This document shows, one piece after another, positions 1 through 13,013 of a DNA stretch of 64,000 nucleotides; positions within the stretch are counted from its first letter, which is position 1, and each line of letters starts with the position of its first letter. Under the pieces are notes generated by a model, which searched no databases, was not told the origin of the DNA, and saw nothing but the letters and a program-made list of their open reading frames with translations. This DNA comes from Druceiella hillmani (Eukaryota; Arthropoda; Insecta; Lepidoptera; Hepialidae). The stretch spans positions 8,790,501 through 8,854,500 of the forward strand of contig JAYKKI010000009.1 of the NCBI GenBank assembly GCA_039881145.1, written 5' to 3'. The translations under genes were made by a program, and so were the position numbers.

Positions 1-347
1 ATATTTCCCGTCATTGCTGAATAAATTAAGATACAGATACATCAAAATTCTAAAAACAGTTTTTTTGTCTTCTATTATTATTCTTTACGCCAAATTAATC
101 ACTTATTTTAAAATATTTTCCATGTACAGGATTCAGATTTTTACTATTATATTATATGATTAGATTGATATTAGACAGAACATTTTGGCCAAGTAATCTC
201 CCAAAATGTGTAAATATATCATATGATAAAAAAATAAACAGCTAAGAACACAAAAAAATATTTCACTGAATCACATATTTGGGGACCAAGCAATAAAATG
301 CTTTAAATATTGGTATCAATCATTGTAAATAATGTGTAATAAGAACA

Positions 348-392
348 TACTAGCGTGACCCGTGCGAAGTCTTCGCATTATTATTTATTCCA
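348..392 (+). repeat. Possible start of a dispersed insect repeat
   Basis: The segment reads ACTAGCGTGACCCGTGCGAA and then an 'AGTCTTCGCAT' stretch. It stands out by GC content and resembles a common insect repeat end that reads 'actagcgacccg...ggcttcgcacgg', which I recall but could not search. The body and right end of the element are not recognisable. Confidence 0.25.
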
Positions 393-779
393 TTATGAAG
401 CTCAGATGACAGATCAAACAAATATTTTACTAAAATTGACATATAGAGGCGCAAGTATCAAAAGCATTGAGCTAAAGCGCTACTTTATTTATACGTGAGT
501 GGATTTGAAATTAAACAAAAATTTTACCGACCGTCAATCATATTGACGTTGAGCCGTTAGATGACAGCATTGCTGTTTTGTGTATATAATTTTAATAATT
601 AATTAATTTGCAAAAACAATAGCAATAATAAATTTTTTAGTTGTGGATGCCGGTAGAGCAAGCAATTATCTATAAAATTATAATATTTAAAAATAAATGA
701 TATAATTTATGTGGATTAGTTGTGAGGTTTTTTCTAAAAAGGGAGTGTAACATCTTAAAACCTTAGCGTATTAATATAT

Positions 780-796
780 ATGATGATGATGATGAT
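780..796. repeat. TGA trinucleotide microsatellite
   Basis: About five uninterrupted TGA units lie in otherwise AT-rich non-coding sequence. Confidence 0.8.
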
Positions 797-1984
797 AAAA
801 CAAATTTTGTGTCGGTAATTTAAAGTGTTTACTCTTTTCCTTCTCGTTTTAGTATATAACCGATGCATTCAGTTTACAAAATATCTAATCATTCAATTTT
901 CAATTTAATAACTGCATAATAAAAATTTGTTGCCGATATACTTAATTTGGAAAAGATTTTCATGCTACGTGTTTGGTTTACTTCTAAATTTAACTCGAGA
1001 AATATATATTTCACATCACGGTAGATATGTATTTGTGGTAACGTTAATTCCAGAAATGTATTTTACATATTCATACATAATTACACACTTACACTAAACT
1101 AAATGTAAAACTTTTTCTAAAACGATTCAAGTAAATTCTTAATAAGAAGCGCATTGCATATTTTAAATAATGGAAATAGTATTTAATTGGAACTTTTGCG
1201 GTAAAAAATCGGTCTCGAACGTAAATAAATTTGCAAAATACTGCTGCTATTACATTGGAATCGATATCAAGTCAACGCTATTCTTTCTCTTTCAGGTACA
1301 TGTATACATGCAGAGATGAATACTATAGTTCACTTTGCATTGATTCCGACAATCTAGCGGTAGGAGTATCAAAGAGCAAATTTAAGTCACCTTTAGTCGT
1401 GTCTTATCAGATTATCATTAGATTCATATCATACAAACTAGATCACATCACTTGTGCTATTCAGTGTTGAGAAATTCTATGGTTTACCATCAATTTTCAT
1501 ATTGAAATTCTAACAAAATTTTCATGGACCTATACTACCCTCATACCCTGGCAAATAAAAGAAGAAACTTCCAATATTCACAAAATTTGTCGAATTGAGA
1601 ATTTCCTCCTTTCTTGAAGCCGACTAAACAATGTTTTCACATAATCAATGTCTCATAAACTGCTGAAAACGCTTTATTATTTAGTACCATCCGATACTTG
1701 CTACTAATACCACAAAAAGTAATGAATTTACAGTTAAGTATGAAATTAAGTTTAAATAGCAAGTTTTGTAATAATATAATTTAATTACTTACTTATTAAT
1801 TTCGGACTTTTTTCGGTCAACATTATTTGCGTCGCTCTACGAAAATGCAGGCAGTTAATGGAAGCCTCTAAACGTAAAAGGGTTTGCCTGTGTACAAAGT
1901 CTTCATAAAACAATATTGAAATCCATAAGATTTGTTATTAACTGAAAAGTGATTAATTTATTTTTATACAGGTAACTATTTCAG

Positions 1985-2090
1985 GCTAACCAGTTTATCA
2001 TTAATGGATACCTTTAACACTATCCACTTTGGAGGTGTTGAAACAAATTTCGATACAGTCCCAGGTCTGTCTGCCTTTCAGGTGAAGTGG
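1985..2090 (+). other. Weak candidate internal exon
   Basis: A 106 bp segment is framed by a good acceptor (pyrimidine-leaning tract ending TATTTCAG) and a consensus donor (TGG|GTAAGT at 2091). One phase, beginning at 1986, is open through all 35 codons and includes FGGVETNFDTVPGLSAFQVK-like residues that are less AT-biased than the surroundings. I do not recognise the peptide. No partner exon was identified on either side, so chance or a decayed transposon exon is equally possible. Confidence 0.12.
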
Positions 2091-4740
2091 GTAAGTTTGG
2101 GCAGATGATACCTGAAAAATCGGAGGGCGATCAGTTTTATTTCTGTACGTTATCATTTTAAAGTAAATGAAATGTTAGCTAAATATAACAATGACATAAC
2201 AAGCATAATGGTGATCTTGGGTACAGTTTCTTCTTTATCTTATCAATATTCATTCATTTACAATATTTTTCAAGTAAGCATACAAATAATATTCGTAACC
2301 AATGGCTTTGTGTCATTTATATGGAATAAAGTTATAAGGGAAAAGAATTATATGTCTTTTATTATAAATGGGAGTTCAAAATATATTAAATTATCTTAGT
2401 TTAATTAAGAGTTTAGTTACGTTACTAAATTTATCGATTTTAAAATATTTTATAGTTCAAATACTTTCCAAAATATATGCTTATAATAATTTAATTTTTT
2501 TGTAATGGAACATCTTACGCCGCTGTAAATAAGCGAATTTTTATTTCAGAATTAATTAAATTACTGTCCACGTATTCGAAAAATATGTTTTGTACATAAA
2601 TATATTTATTTACATATTAGTCTATAATCTATTATTGCTACCAGAGCAATCTCTTAAAATCAGTCACAACCAAAAAATATAACTAATTAATTCAGAGGTG
2701 GACTGCGAAAAATTAAATGATTATTACTAAAAAAAAGAAAATTAGTACATTTTGTAAATTAGCCAAATATTGACATGTAAAAAATAACAGAAAACCTGAG
2801 GAATGAAAATGAAGTGGACATATTGACAATGGTACAGTATAAGTCAAAATGTGTATACATTTTTCAGATGAATTTTAAAAGCGTATATGGACGGTAAATT
2901 TCTGTAAGGGTCAAATGAATTCCATAATTAAATATATTTGTACAGAGTATATTGAGTTGGCCATTGAATTAACAACAACGACTGGTTTTTAAAAAATATA
3001 TTACATACCACATCTGGTAGGCAATAAAAATATACCTTTACCATACAAATGTGGTAACCTAGATTAAAAAAATTATATATTTCTTTGAAAGCATTCCGTA
3101 TGGTTGACTTTCTTATTTTATAAAGAATTCCTTGGAGCTCTGCATAAATAATAATCAGATGGTGCAACATGAGAATATCTGGTAAACCTACTACCAGAAA
3201 TCAGACATACACTTAACTTACTTAGTTTAACATTGAACTGTAATTAAAATTTCGTGGATTCAAAATGTTCTCCAGTGAAGTAAATGAAACTTTGAATTTG
3301 ACATCTTGTTTGTACTACTGTTCAGTATTTATGTCAAGGTTGAACTCTCATATCTCCACTACGAAGTGTCTAGAAATATAAACATAAATGCAGATAATTG
3401 TCGTCCAGTTCCGTTAAAACGATTAAACATTTTTACCTGTTGTTATATGTCAATTTCATCAGGTGACTGTTTGACGAAATTATTCAATGCAATAACTCAG
3501 TCCATGTCACGGTCTATTAATAACAAGACCACTAACAGTCAGTAACAAGTAATATTACATTACATACTAATATTTAAAAATGTGATACAAAATACTGAAA
3601 CAGAAAATCGTGTAAAGATACAAACAAAGTAATTCATACAAGTTAATTGAATTGGCTTTACTTGAAAATTCTCGTTAAATATTGGTACTCTGGATTGATC
3701 ACATTTTTTACATTCATACATGTATATATATATAATTTTTTATTATTATTTTGAGTGAATATTCAATCAAAAATACGTCGCCAAAGTAAATTCTTCTCTC
3801 TCTCTATCCGTCTGTCGCTAACGATTTTCTCTTAAACCATTTGACATTGTAAGTTCAAATTTGTCATAGTGATAAAGCATATTAACATTAATAGAAAACT
3901 TAATCAAAACATAATCTTTTTATGTATCGTTTGGGATGTCAAAAAATTCGAAAGAGCAAATTACAAAAATTTCAAAATAAATGTTTTTCATAACTTTATG
4001 TAAGAAAGTTCTAAAGATATTACTCAAAATATCCACTAAAATATATATTTTCCTCCCTCCTCGGTCGTTGAAACTGCTAAAACAGACTTTGTAAAAATCC
4101 GCCTTTCTAGAAATTTATTTAAAGTTTTCTGGAAAGCTATACTTATGATTCCAAATTTATAGTCTTGGAGATATTCTGATCTTTATACGACTACGAAAAT
4201 TGTTCTAGGACATACATTTATGCAGTGAAAAATAATATTAAAATACGTAAATAGTTTCATATATATACTATATATTCTCCAATTCACTTCGTTATGTATG
4301 TCTAAACATTTCAAGAACTCTCTCGGTGCAAGTGGCATCGTACTTAATGGATTGTCTTACCACTATACATGTTGACTGAGCAGGTCAAAATGAATAGTTC
4401 ATTACAATAAATCGTTCGAAATAATCGTTCATTGTAATAGCGTAATAGTAAAATATTCATCTCATTTACCACTACTATAGTTTTAAGCATCTTTAATTAT
4501 TTCAATAGTATATATGCATAATACAAAAGGTAACCGTTCACAGAATAATATAAAATAGTCTTCTACATTCTTTTACCAAAATTAATAAATAAATTTAGTA
4601 AATGGTTTCACATTTTTAAAGTAAAAACGTTCACTCTAAACGTTCACTGTTTATTTCTGCATGTATTAAAAAGAATTAATTTTGGAAATAGGTTTGATAA
4701 CATTTACATTCCATTTATTAATTCGACTGATATATTGACA
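2091..4740. other. AT-rich non-coding DNA
   Basis: Nothing recognisable was found. Short TA runs (near 3721-3734 and 4259-4272) and chance open frames only. Confidence 0.6.
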
Positions 4741-4894
4741 GGGAACCCCAGGTAAAAGGCTTCAATAATTGAATCTTCAGCGGACGGGGATCTCGCCGAT
4801 GATAGCTTAAACATATTAATTTATTAATGTGAATTCGTTCCCATTGCCTTATTACTTCCGTTCAAAAGTAAAATTTTTACTATTTATGGTATAA

Positions 4895-4930
4895 ACTGTT
4901 AAATTGTGTAACACTGTTAAATTGTGTAAC
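4895..4930. repeat. 18 bp exact tandem duplication
   Basis: The unit ACTGTTAAATTGTGTAAC occurs twice, directly adjacent and without a mismatch. Confidence 0.9.
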
Positions 4931-5184
4931 ATATTTTTGTTTCGAGGAAGATTCAAAATTAACTTTTTTTATTAACTTCCTTTAACAACTTGAGTTAGAT
5001 ATTGAAAGAAGGGAGAGGCAGAAACCTAAATGTCTTGTATTGTTTGGTTATTTTCATATACTAGAAGTGTTTAATCTTGTTCAAAATATTTATTTTAATT
5101 ACGTGCGTCGATCGACATGCATCGACTGACATACTTATCGGGTCTTCCTTTATCTCCGGCCTAACGGAAGCGATCGTCGATGGT

Positions 5185-5219
5185 TCATCATGTCGAGTTC
5201 GACTCATCATGTCGATTTC
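5185..5219. repeat. 19 bp tandem duplication
   Basis: TCATCATGTCGAGTTCGAC is followed at once by a second partial copy (TCATCATGTCGATTTC), in a locally GC-rich patch. Confidence 0.8.
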
Positions 5220-5984
5220 CTAACGAAAATGGTTACATCCAGTGTGTGATAACTAAAAGTACTCATCAAGTTAGCCATATTTACACCCACCACCTTCTAA
5301 AAATGCGCTGGGACCAGACCAGCAATCCCAAAGTGTACACTGTAAGGACTTAGGCGTTTCGCTTGGATTAAAAAAGTACTGTTCGATTTTTGATACTTAA
5401 AGATAGGTGATATAATATAAAGTTTACTACATGTGTTGTTTATGACACATAATCCCTCAATAATCTCACCATTATATTTCAGATGTCATCGTGGGTAGAA
5501 CGGAATTGTTTTTCAAGTTGAGAAGAAATGTTATGGCTCAGTTATTGTTAAGTACAATGGGACGAACAGAATGATAATGAAGAGCATAGACGATATCAAC
5601 CGGTGGATGTAAATGCAGCCTCATCCGTCTACAGGAGCCAGTTTTATGCAAGACACTATTTTTCATCCGGTTACCTAAAAAAAGTACCTCGAATAATTTA
5701 CGTTCAATTTCATTTGTTACTCAAGTAAATAATATAGAAGTATAAACCATCTTTATCTATTCAATTGTGATAATATACATCAATGTTGGAAAGAGATAAC
5801 TTATTTACATTTGAAATAATAATTATAATACGCAATGCTCCTTGTTTACTTTCACTATTACTTGCATCGAGCTTTGTCAGCAGTTAGCATAAAATCACAA
5901 ATAACTGTTTTTTTTTATTTCTTACCAATTCTTCTTTATTTTTTGTCATATTCTGTATTTCCAATCCTTTTTTATCCTTATCGT

Positions 5985-6805
5985 TTCAGACAGTTTAGGA
6001 ATGAGAACTACAATCTTAAGGAAGAACCCCGTACCGGACGTCCTGTCGAATTGGATGTTCAACTATTACGACGCCTGATTGAGGAGGATCATCGGCTGAT
6101 GACTCGTCAATTGGCAGACGAGCTACATTGCAGACATGACATCATAGAAACACATTTGCGCGAATTGGGAAACGTTTCAAAATATGGTGTGTGGATACCC
6201 CACGAGTAGTCATCATATTACCTTCATTGCATAGTTAATACTTGTCAACAGTTATTGACATTCAAAAGTAACTTCGACTGGCTGAATCGGTTCGTAACTG
6301 GCGATGAGATGCCTGGGTGTCAGAGAAACAGGAGTTTCAGTATCCAAACCTGAAATAAGAATCAAGAAGGTGGTGCTTAGCTGCTCGTGGAATGTGAAGG
6401 GCAATATTTAGTGGAGGTTGCTTCCACAGGGATCAACAATTAATGCAGATTTTTATAGTGAATAATTGGACCGATTAGCTAACAAATTGAGTAATCAACA
6501 GGATAGAGTTTATTTTCTACGTGATAATGCTTGATCACATGTTGCAAAACGTAGTCGTGATAAATTAGAGGAGCTCGGCTGGGTTCTACTCTCTCATACG
6601 CTATATTTGCCGGAAATTGTGCCCTCTAATTACCATTTATTCAGGGCTCCAAGTAAAATGCAACGTTAAAGAAGGTCTCCAAAATCACCCCCAGAGTTTT
6701 CTGAATCAAAGTCATTGGAATTTTACATAATAAAGATATTTTCTCACTGCAAACTAGAGTGCGACCAGTAGTAGATAATAATGGTGAATACTTAAATTAA
6801 ATTTA
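5985..6805 (+). pseudogene. Mariner (Tc1/mariner) transposase remnant
   Basis: This is a decayed DDD-type mariner transposase, normally about 345 residues, which cuts and pastes its own element at TA sites. The N-terminal HTH region survives openly to 6209: the EEPRTGRPVELD linker, then LIEEDHRLMTRQLADELHC, then KYGVWIPHE. After 6209 the frame is broken by stops and shifts, but landmarks continue in family order: NRFVTGDE (first catalytic Asp), LLPQGSTINADFYSE, LDRLANKL, RDNA-SHVAKRSRDKLEELGW (second Asp), PSNYHLFR, and near the end VVDNNGEYL. The third catalytic position, normally PSDYHLF, is Asn here. The first ~50 residues are not recognisable upstream, and I found no terminal inverted repeats. 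The open frame from 5835 runs through unrelated upstream sequence. It is inactive. Subfamily is not assigned. Confidence 0.9.
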
Positions 6806-9718
6806 GTATAACATAAACATTTTTAAATGAAAATTATCGACAGCAAGGTTAAGTAACGAGTTATTAGCCAAGCCAATATATACCTTATCACTATTTCTTT
6901 CTTTGTTTTCTTCATCATATATCTCAATTACTGTATTCACTGTACTGTACTTTGTTAAATGCCACTATATTCAAATTGTATTCCAGTTATTTTTAAATCA
7001 ACTGCAAATTGAGAATTGAAGACAACAAAAGAGACCAAAGAAACAATTCTTAGTTTATTCATACTTCCGGTTATTTTACGAAACTAAGCCAATATTACAA
7101 ATTCCTCAAAGCAAAATACTTGTAAGGGGGTGCCAATAACGTTAAACTACCTGATCTCAAATATTATCCTATAGTTACTTCTTATAGTTCTCACAGTTAA
7201 TTCGTATTGCTCAAAACAACGTTCTGAATAATATAAAAACATTCAAGGCAATTATAATCATTTTAAACTAATTAATCTATCTAAAACTGACATCAAAATG
7301 CAAAAAATTGCCTTGCAAACATTCCTTAATATTTAATTCTACAATCACGATCGCGATTACACTAGATTGTGACGTGATTACGATACGTGCTAATAAATCT
7401 CTAAACATATGCCGTCATCATTCACTCGTCATATAAATTCCGTTTATATTATGCAATCTATGTTTTAAACCTATTAACACATTTTACGTACAAACGTATG
7501 TAAATACGTTTTAATTGTTTTTACCGTATATCTGTAATATAAAACATATATAAATCTTCGAAAATACTTGTTTGCTCTCGAATACACTTAGTGAAGTTTT
7601 AATTTCTTCCTAAAACCATCAGTTAAGTATTTCTACCATACAAAATTTCACTTGTAACATGAACTTTATTTAAACGCGCTTTTCGATTTAGATACACTTT
7701 GAATATTACTTACGTAAGAAACATTAGTTAATTATATAATAATGGTGAGCGAATTTAATGTCAAGGAATGTGATACATTTGACCTAGAAAATATAACACA
7801 TCCTAATATTTTGGATTAAAGTCTCACAAATTTTTGTGAAGTGAATTGTATGTTGTGATTATATTATGCAGTTAAATTGTTATATTTTAAACCCACAAAG
7901 TTCCCGTCGTAGATAGATAATTCATGAGATACAAAGCTTCCGACAAAAGATGATCAACTCTAATATTTCACCAACTAGTTGCTTACCAACTTAAGTAATT
8001 AATCAAAGAGATTTAATGGTTTATACTTTACGTGAAAATTTTTATTTAATTAGGTCAGGGAATAGGTGATTCACAATCCGTAACTTTTGAAAACTAGTTT
8101 AAAAATTTCTGTTTTTAATTCTTTGCAGTATATTTGCAGACCATGTGACGTGCAGATGCAGATAAAAATATATACGAGAAAGACTAATAAAATTCCACAC
8201 TATACTGAAAATGAAGGTGTGTTAGAGTTTTATTAAAACTTACAGTCGATTCTTCAAATTAAATTGCTACTGTCAGACTAGTATCAATACTTGAAAAGCG
8301 ACAGGTTCAAGTTAGATTAAGTACTATTTACTGTATGATACCATTAAGTATTGAATTTGTAAATACTGTATTCGAAAGTTAATGGAACGAAAATGGTGTC
8401 AATATTTGGTAGGTTAAATTTCTATTTGCAATAATAAAATTTAACTTAATGAAATACAGAAATTTGAATTTTTCAATCATATTTTAACGTATTTTAGGAA
8501 ATACAATTAAAAACGTAAACATTAAAATGTATTATTATTAATTACTACTTATTTCTAATTTGACAAGTGAAAAAGAACTATTCGTTGTTTTCTTGCGTTG
8601 ATATAAATGGAATCAGGCTAATGATTGAACTTCAAGTAAGTGTACTTTGAAATGAGATATATTCCTTAATATTATCTGCCTACGCTTACGTCTCTTTCAA
8701 GTAGAAGAAATTAGAGTAGTTTTAAGTTAAGGAAGTTTTTTAAAGTTCATATGAAAACAGAAGTAGAAAAATAAATATCTATAACAACATGTCGGTGCAT
8801 TAAATATTAAAAAAAGTTGCGTTTAAAACTTATAAGGCCTTGAGAAAAAAACGGAATTACGTTTATTGGTTTAATAAATTTTACAGCAAAAGTCAAAAAC
8901 TGTTCAGTATTTACCATTTCATATTTTTTGTACTGACGTGATAACATAAATTAAAAGCTGATTTATTCTAGTCTATGAAAACTTTACATAATTATTATTA
9001 AATATATAAATATCATTGTTTCCGAAAATTGAAGGATTTTTTTATACATAAACTAATTGACGTCAATTAGTGGAAGTTATCAATCATGAGAGCAAATGTT
9101 TCATACATAGTCAAAACTACAATTCTTGTGCCAAAAGCATATAGTTGGAACTAAAATTATGCCGGTCAGGAAGACATGGTATCATGGAAAGTAATCAAAG
9201 AAGATGTTTTTCTAACAAACGCCAACAAAGCTCGAAATTGTAAATTCTTTCCTGGAAACAAACCATACTAACGAAGCGCTTGTTTTCATTTATTCATTCA
9301 CATAGTATCTCGAAATTGAGCACATTTATTTTAAATGAAACTCCAGCTAAAAGAAAAATACAACATGGCGTTCCAGAAAACGCTAAATTGCTTTCATGAC
9401 TTCGAGGTATAAAGAGTTTTCACGTTTCTTTAAACAACACTTTCTCTTAGAAACTAAAAAATGACTTGATTTAAATGCGAACAAATCATTGACTACACAC
9501 GAGATATCATCAGATTATTTAAATAAAATTAATTAAACTGATTTGGGACTAATTTGAAGTATTTTTCGTCGTCATGTATTTATGAATTTTTTAATAAAAA
9601 TGATGCTCATGTTTGTTCATTACAATATTTAGAACAATTCAAATCGAATTGTTCCAAATTATTTCAGAAGTAGATTAATTTACTTCCTTGTTCATGATCT
9701 AATATTACGCTCTTTCAT
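6806..9718. other. AT-rich non-coding DNA
   Basis: Nothing recognisable. The only compositional anomaly is a CpG-containing patch near 7345-7440 with short palindromic words (ATCGCGAT). Confidence 0.6.
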
Positions 9719-9762
9719 GCAGGGTTATACAGCATTTCGATCGAAAACCTGTATAACCCTGC
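9719..9762. repeat. Hairpin with nested palindromic loop
   Basis: Arms GCAGGGTTATACAG (9719-9732) and its exact reverse complement (9749-9762) enclose a 16 nt loop, which itself contains the 12 bp palindrome TTTCGATCGAAA. It is immediately followed by GT/GC-rich alternating sequence. Confidence 0.9.
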
Positions 9763-9845
9763 GTGCGCACATGCGCGCTTGCGTGTGTGCTTATATTTGT
9801 ACACATACATGTGTGTGTGTTTGGGTGTATGTAAATGTGTGCGTT
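9763..9845. repeat. Alternating purine-pyrimidine GT/GC-rich tract
   Basis: A low-complexity run of TG, TGCG and TGTG steps (for example GTGCGCACATGCGCGC) is broken by short AT spacers. Such alternating DNA can in principle adopt Z-form. No gene is present. Confidence 0.75.
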
Positions 9846-11545
9846 TAATATGTTCGTCACACAATAGTAGTAACAAAGCTCAATTTTAATTTACACTTTG
9901 TTTTTGAACCCTGAAGTATAATGCATTATATTTACAATGCAATTTATTCAACAAATCCATATGGTGCATATGATGAAAGTTGTGAATTTTTGCTATCTCG
10001 ATATGTTTCACATATAATCTAGCTCCGGTGATTACCAGATACAACATGACTTTTATTCTTTTACATCTGCATATTCCAATACGTCCTTGGCAGTTTTGGT
10101 ATGTTTTTTTTGTTATGCGACCCATGTTTACACACAATAGTTTCGTACTCAATTTTATATAGAATTTATAAAATATATTCCTAAGGACCAAAACTCTGGT
10201 TTGCTGGCATCACCGGCAAACTAAAAAGTCGGAAAGAGTGCGGTTGAACAATGTATTTTCTCTATAAATGCTTTGATGTTCGAAAATTCAGCTTAAATTG
10301 AGATAGAAGGAAAAATTTAATCTAAATGTTACGTTTTCGTACGTAGAGGTGTATCAAATATACCAATATGGATAGGTCAACGCGCGACTGCTGTTTTTTT
10401 ATTTGCAGGACTATTTAGTGGCCTTCATTTTCCCAAGTATTTACTGTAATTATATGATTTGAACTATGAAGTAACTAGTCAATATATCGAAACACGTTTG
10501 CTCAGAGTTTCACGAAATAATAGAATGTAGTAATGCTATGAATACGCTTTTAAGATGATTAAAATTTAAAAAGTATTTTTTTGTGATGGCTCGTTAATTG
10601 TAAATAAATTTCATCATGCGACTGTATCCACTCTTTTTAATGTATTATCGCTTTTGTATATAATGCAGAATATCTAAGGTGTTTCAAATCATATACTTAT
10701 TGACTTTTAACTATTTTAATATAAACGTAACTCAAAAAAATATTTCAAAATTTCCCTTTCAAATTTCCATTTTCGACTTTAAAAATCATAAAAGAAAAAA
10801 AAATAAATTAACGTAACGTAGTGAAAATAATGTAATATCTTGGTTTCTTCACCTTGACAATAACAGAAACGATGGGAATAAGCAGAAGATTTTGTAGAAA
10901 ATAATCTCTGTAATTTCAGTGTCTTATAAATATAGGACCGTTAACGCAAAGAACTACTAGAAGTTATTAAATTTAATATTTATTTAGAAAACGTCGAAAA
11001 TAAACCCTTAAAGACATGTATCGAATAAAAAGTAAAAAGAAATTACAATTATACTGACATGGAATAAATATGGAATAAATAATGCAATATGCAATATTTT
11101 TTAAATTTCAAAAGGATTATGAGCGGACTATATTTTAAAACTATAAAAATTTATGTATTTGGATGTTTGACTGACAATCATGCAAAATATACTATTTGGA
11201 TTTATATAAAATTTCGTATACAGTACCTGTACACCTGGAATACGTCATGGGCTACTCTAAAAAAATCAACCCCTAAAATGGTGGAAGGTTTGTGTGGAAG
11301 TTCATATAAATTATTTAATATGTAATATATTTTATTTAAGTATAGCCTACTTACTTATTTTAATTAATAACTTACTTGTTTAAATAGAATATTGTAACGT
11401 ATTTTGTTAGAAAGCAAAATTCTTCAGTGACAGGAGGACAATGTCCACTATGCGTGTTTTATAATATAACCATTTTCGAAGTGTCAGTCCGAAAATGTGA
11501 AAATATAAAAAAAATGCTGTTTACGATGTTTGTATCCACAAATCA

Positions 11546-11548
<3 letters not shown>
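9846..11548. other. AT-rich non-coding DNA
   Basis: A 101-codon open frame lies on the minus strand (10191-9886) and a 78-codon one on the plus strand (11089-11325). Neither resembles a family I know. Both are AT-codon-biased and I regard them as chance frames. Confidence 0.5.

Positions 11549-11641
<93 letters not shown>
11549..11641. repeat. (TA)n microsatellite with internal (TG)n
   Basis: About 90 bp of TA repeats are interrupted once by a short TGTGTGTGTG run. Confidence 0.97.
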
Positions 11642-12690
11642 CCACCAATAATTAATCAGCATGACATTATCTTAAATATTTTTTATAGATAAATAAATGA
11701 GATTAAGTATCTTATTTATTTGTCTCGTAAGAGTAAGTATCTTATTTTAATCGAAATTTAAATTAGAGTTTTATTGACAGAAGCAATATTGTAAAACAGT
11801 ATATTATTATCCATGCTAAAATCATACTTAAACAATTTTTATATAAATTACGGTTGCGTGGCTTTGCTAATTGTAATGATTAACAATTACGACGTATATC
11901 ATTATATAGATATATAGTCCACATTGATCGTAACAGTAACATATCGAGTTTAAATATCGTAAGTACACCGTAAAGTAAGGTTTAATATTACTATAATAAA
12001 GTTTAGCTTTAGTTGAATATTATCCATGTTTAAACTGGATAACATCGTTACAAACTTCATTTATTTCAGACCCCTGTCTCTGACAGACCACCGAGGTAGC
12101 TAACGCAGGAACGCTGCCTCTAATCGAAGTTAGATTAAGCAAGCACCATTAGCAGTAACTCCACGATTGTCAACGAGTTGGCCAAAAGTTCCGATTGCTG
12201 AAACTTCCTGAAAACTTTATAAACTGCACTCGTCGTAAGCAAGCTTCTGGAAGGCGAGATGCAATTGTTTGATTTTCACTTAAAATACAATGAGTTTTTT
12301 AGTATTGATCAGTATACAGTATTTTAATTTAATTTAAGTTATATTTTTAGAATTTTGTGTTATAAAATATAATGATAAACGGAACACAAAACTGCCTTAT
12401 TTGCGGTAAGAATTGTCAACTATACTCGTTAAATTTTGAGGATAAATCAAAATGTATAAAGACGTATATTTTAACAAATTTCAATAACAATGTGAAATAA
12501 ATAAATACGATACTTAAGTAGAGCTACGTAAATACTGCATACGAATCATACTACTTAAATACCCTAGAAATACTAAGGTACGTACCTGATTATTACTAGA
12601 AAATAAAAATATTTGTAAGTTATTTTTCCCTCAGAAGAAGTTTTGGATAAAATTATAATACCAACAATTAAGATATCTCAAAAATTCATC
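11642..12690. other. Non-coding DNA with a GC-richer patch at 12062-12255
   Basis: Mostly AT-rich. The patch near 12062-12255 follows a splice-acceptor-like TTATTTCAG but is closed by stops in all three forward frames. A faint resemblance to 5S rRNA in it was considered and rejected. Confidence 0.45.
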
Positions 12691-12838
12691 ACTTCCGCTT
12701 CAACCTTTACGTTAATAAAAATTCGAAAGTTATAAAGGTTATATGAGTAGAAAATGGAACGCTCAAAACGAAAAGAAAAAGAAAGAAGGTATTTATAATT
12801 GTTGAGGTAACTCGTAAATTACTTCATTTAATTTAATT
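12691..12838. repeat. Dispersed repeat A, copy 1
   Basis: It aligns with 13813-13955, beginning CTTCCGCTT, containing AATAAAAATTCGAAAG and ending in a near-identical stretch GTTGAGGTAACTCGTAAATT. The two copies lie about 1.1 kb apart in direct orientation and differ by substitutions and small indels. Family unknown. Confidence 0.85.
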
Positions 12839-13013
12839 TAAACAAATTTCGAAAGATATTGTTTTGAATTCTTTTTTTTAAATGAATTATTGAAAGTTTC
12901 AATCAAATTTTATACATACATAATTAATAGTGCATTTCTCTGCTTCCTACGCTTCAACAAAATTATAATAGTTTTATATAAAAGCGAATCTCATTCTAAC
13001 TGAACCCATTTCA

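Larger units (their letters stand above)
1..1984. other. AT-rich non-coding DNA
   Basis: I see no gene here. Open frames are short, with the amino-acid composition expected of random AT-rich DNA. The stretch contains the possible repeat start at 348-392 and a short TGA microsatellite at 780-796; otherwise I recognise nothing. Confidence 0.6.
4741..5230. other. GC-elevated non-coding stretch
   Basis: Two patches (about 4741-4862 and 5101-5350) are clearly richer in G+C and CpG than their neighbours. Neither gives a long open frame or a recognisable protein. They could be old repeats or conserved regulatory DNA; I cannot tell from the sequence alone. Two short tandem duplications lie within or near them. 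Confidence 0.35.

Noticed and set aside
5160..5230. T-arm-like GAGTTCGACTC as a tRNA gene
   Set aside because: No acceptor, D or anticodon stem can be paired around it; it is part of a 19 bp tandem duplication.
9886..10191. 101-codon minus-strand frame, Cys- and His-containing
   Set aside because: No family resemblance and no supporting context.
11427..11651. Open frames made of Tyr-Ile repeats (also at 19254, 47003, 51508, 51728, 63499, 63547 and 63564)
   Set aside because: They are translations of (TA)n microsatellites.
12062..12255. Faint similarity to 5S rRNA (CGAAGTTA…TTAAGCA…TTAG)
   Set aside because: Needs an insertion and many mismatches; internal promoter boxes of 5S genes are not present.
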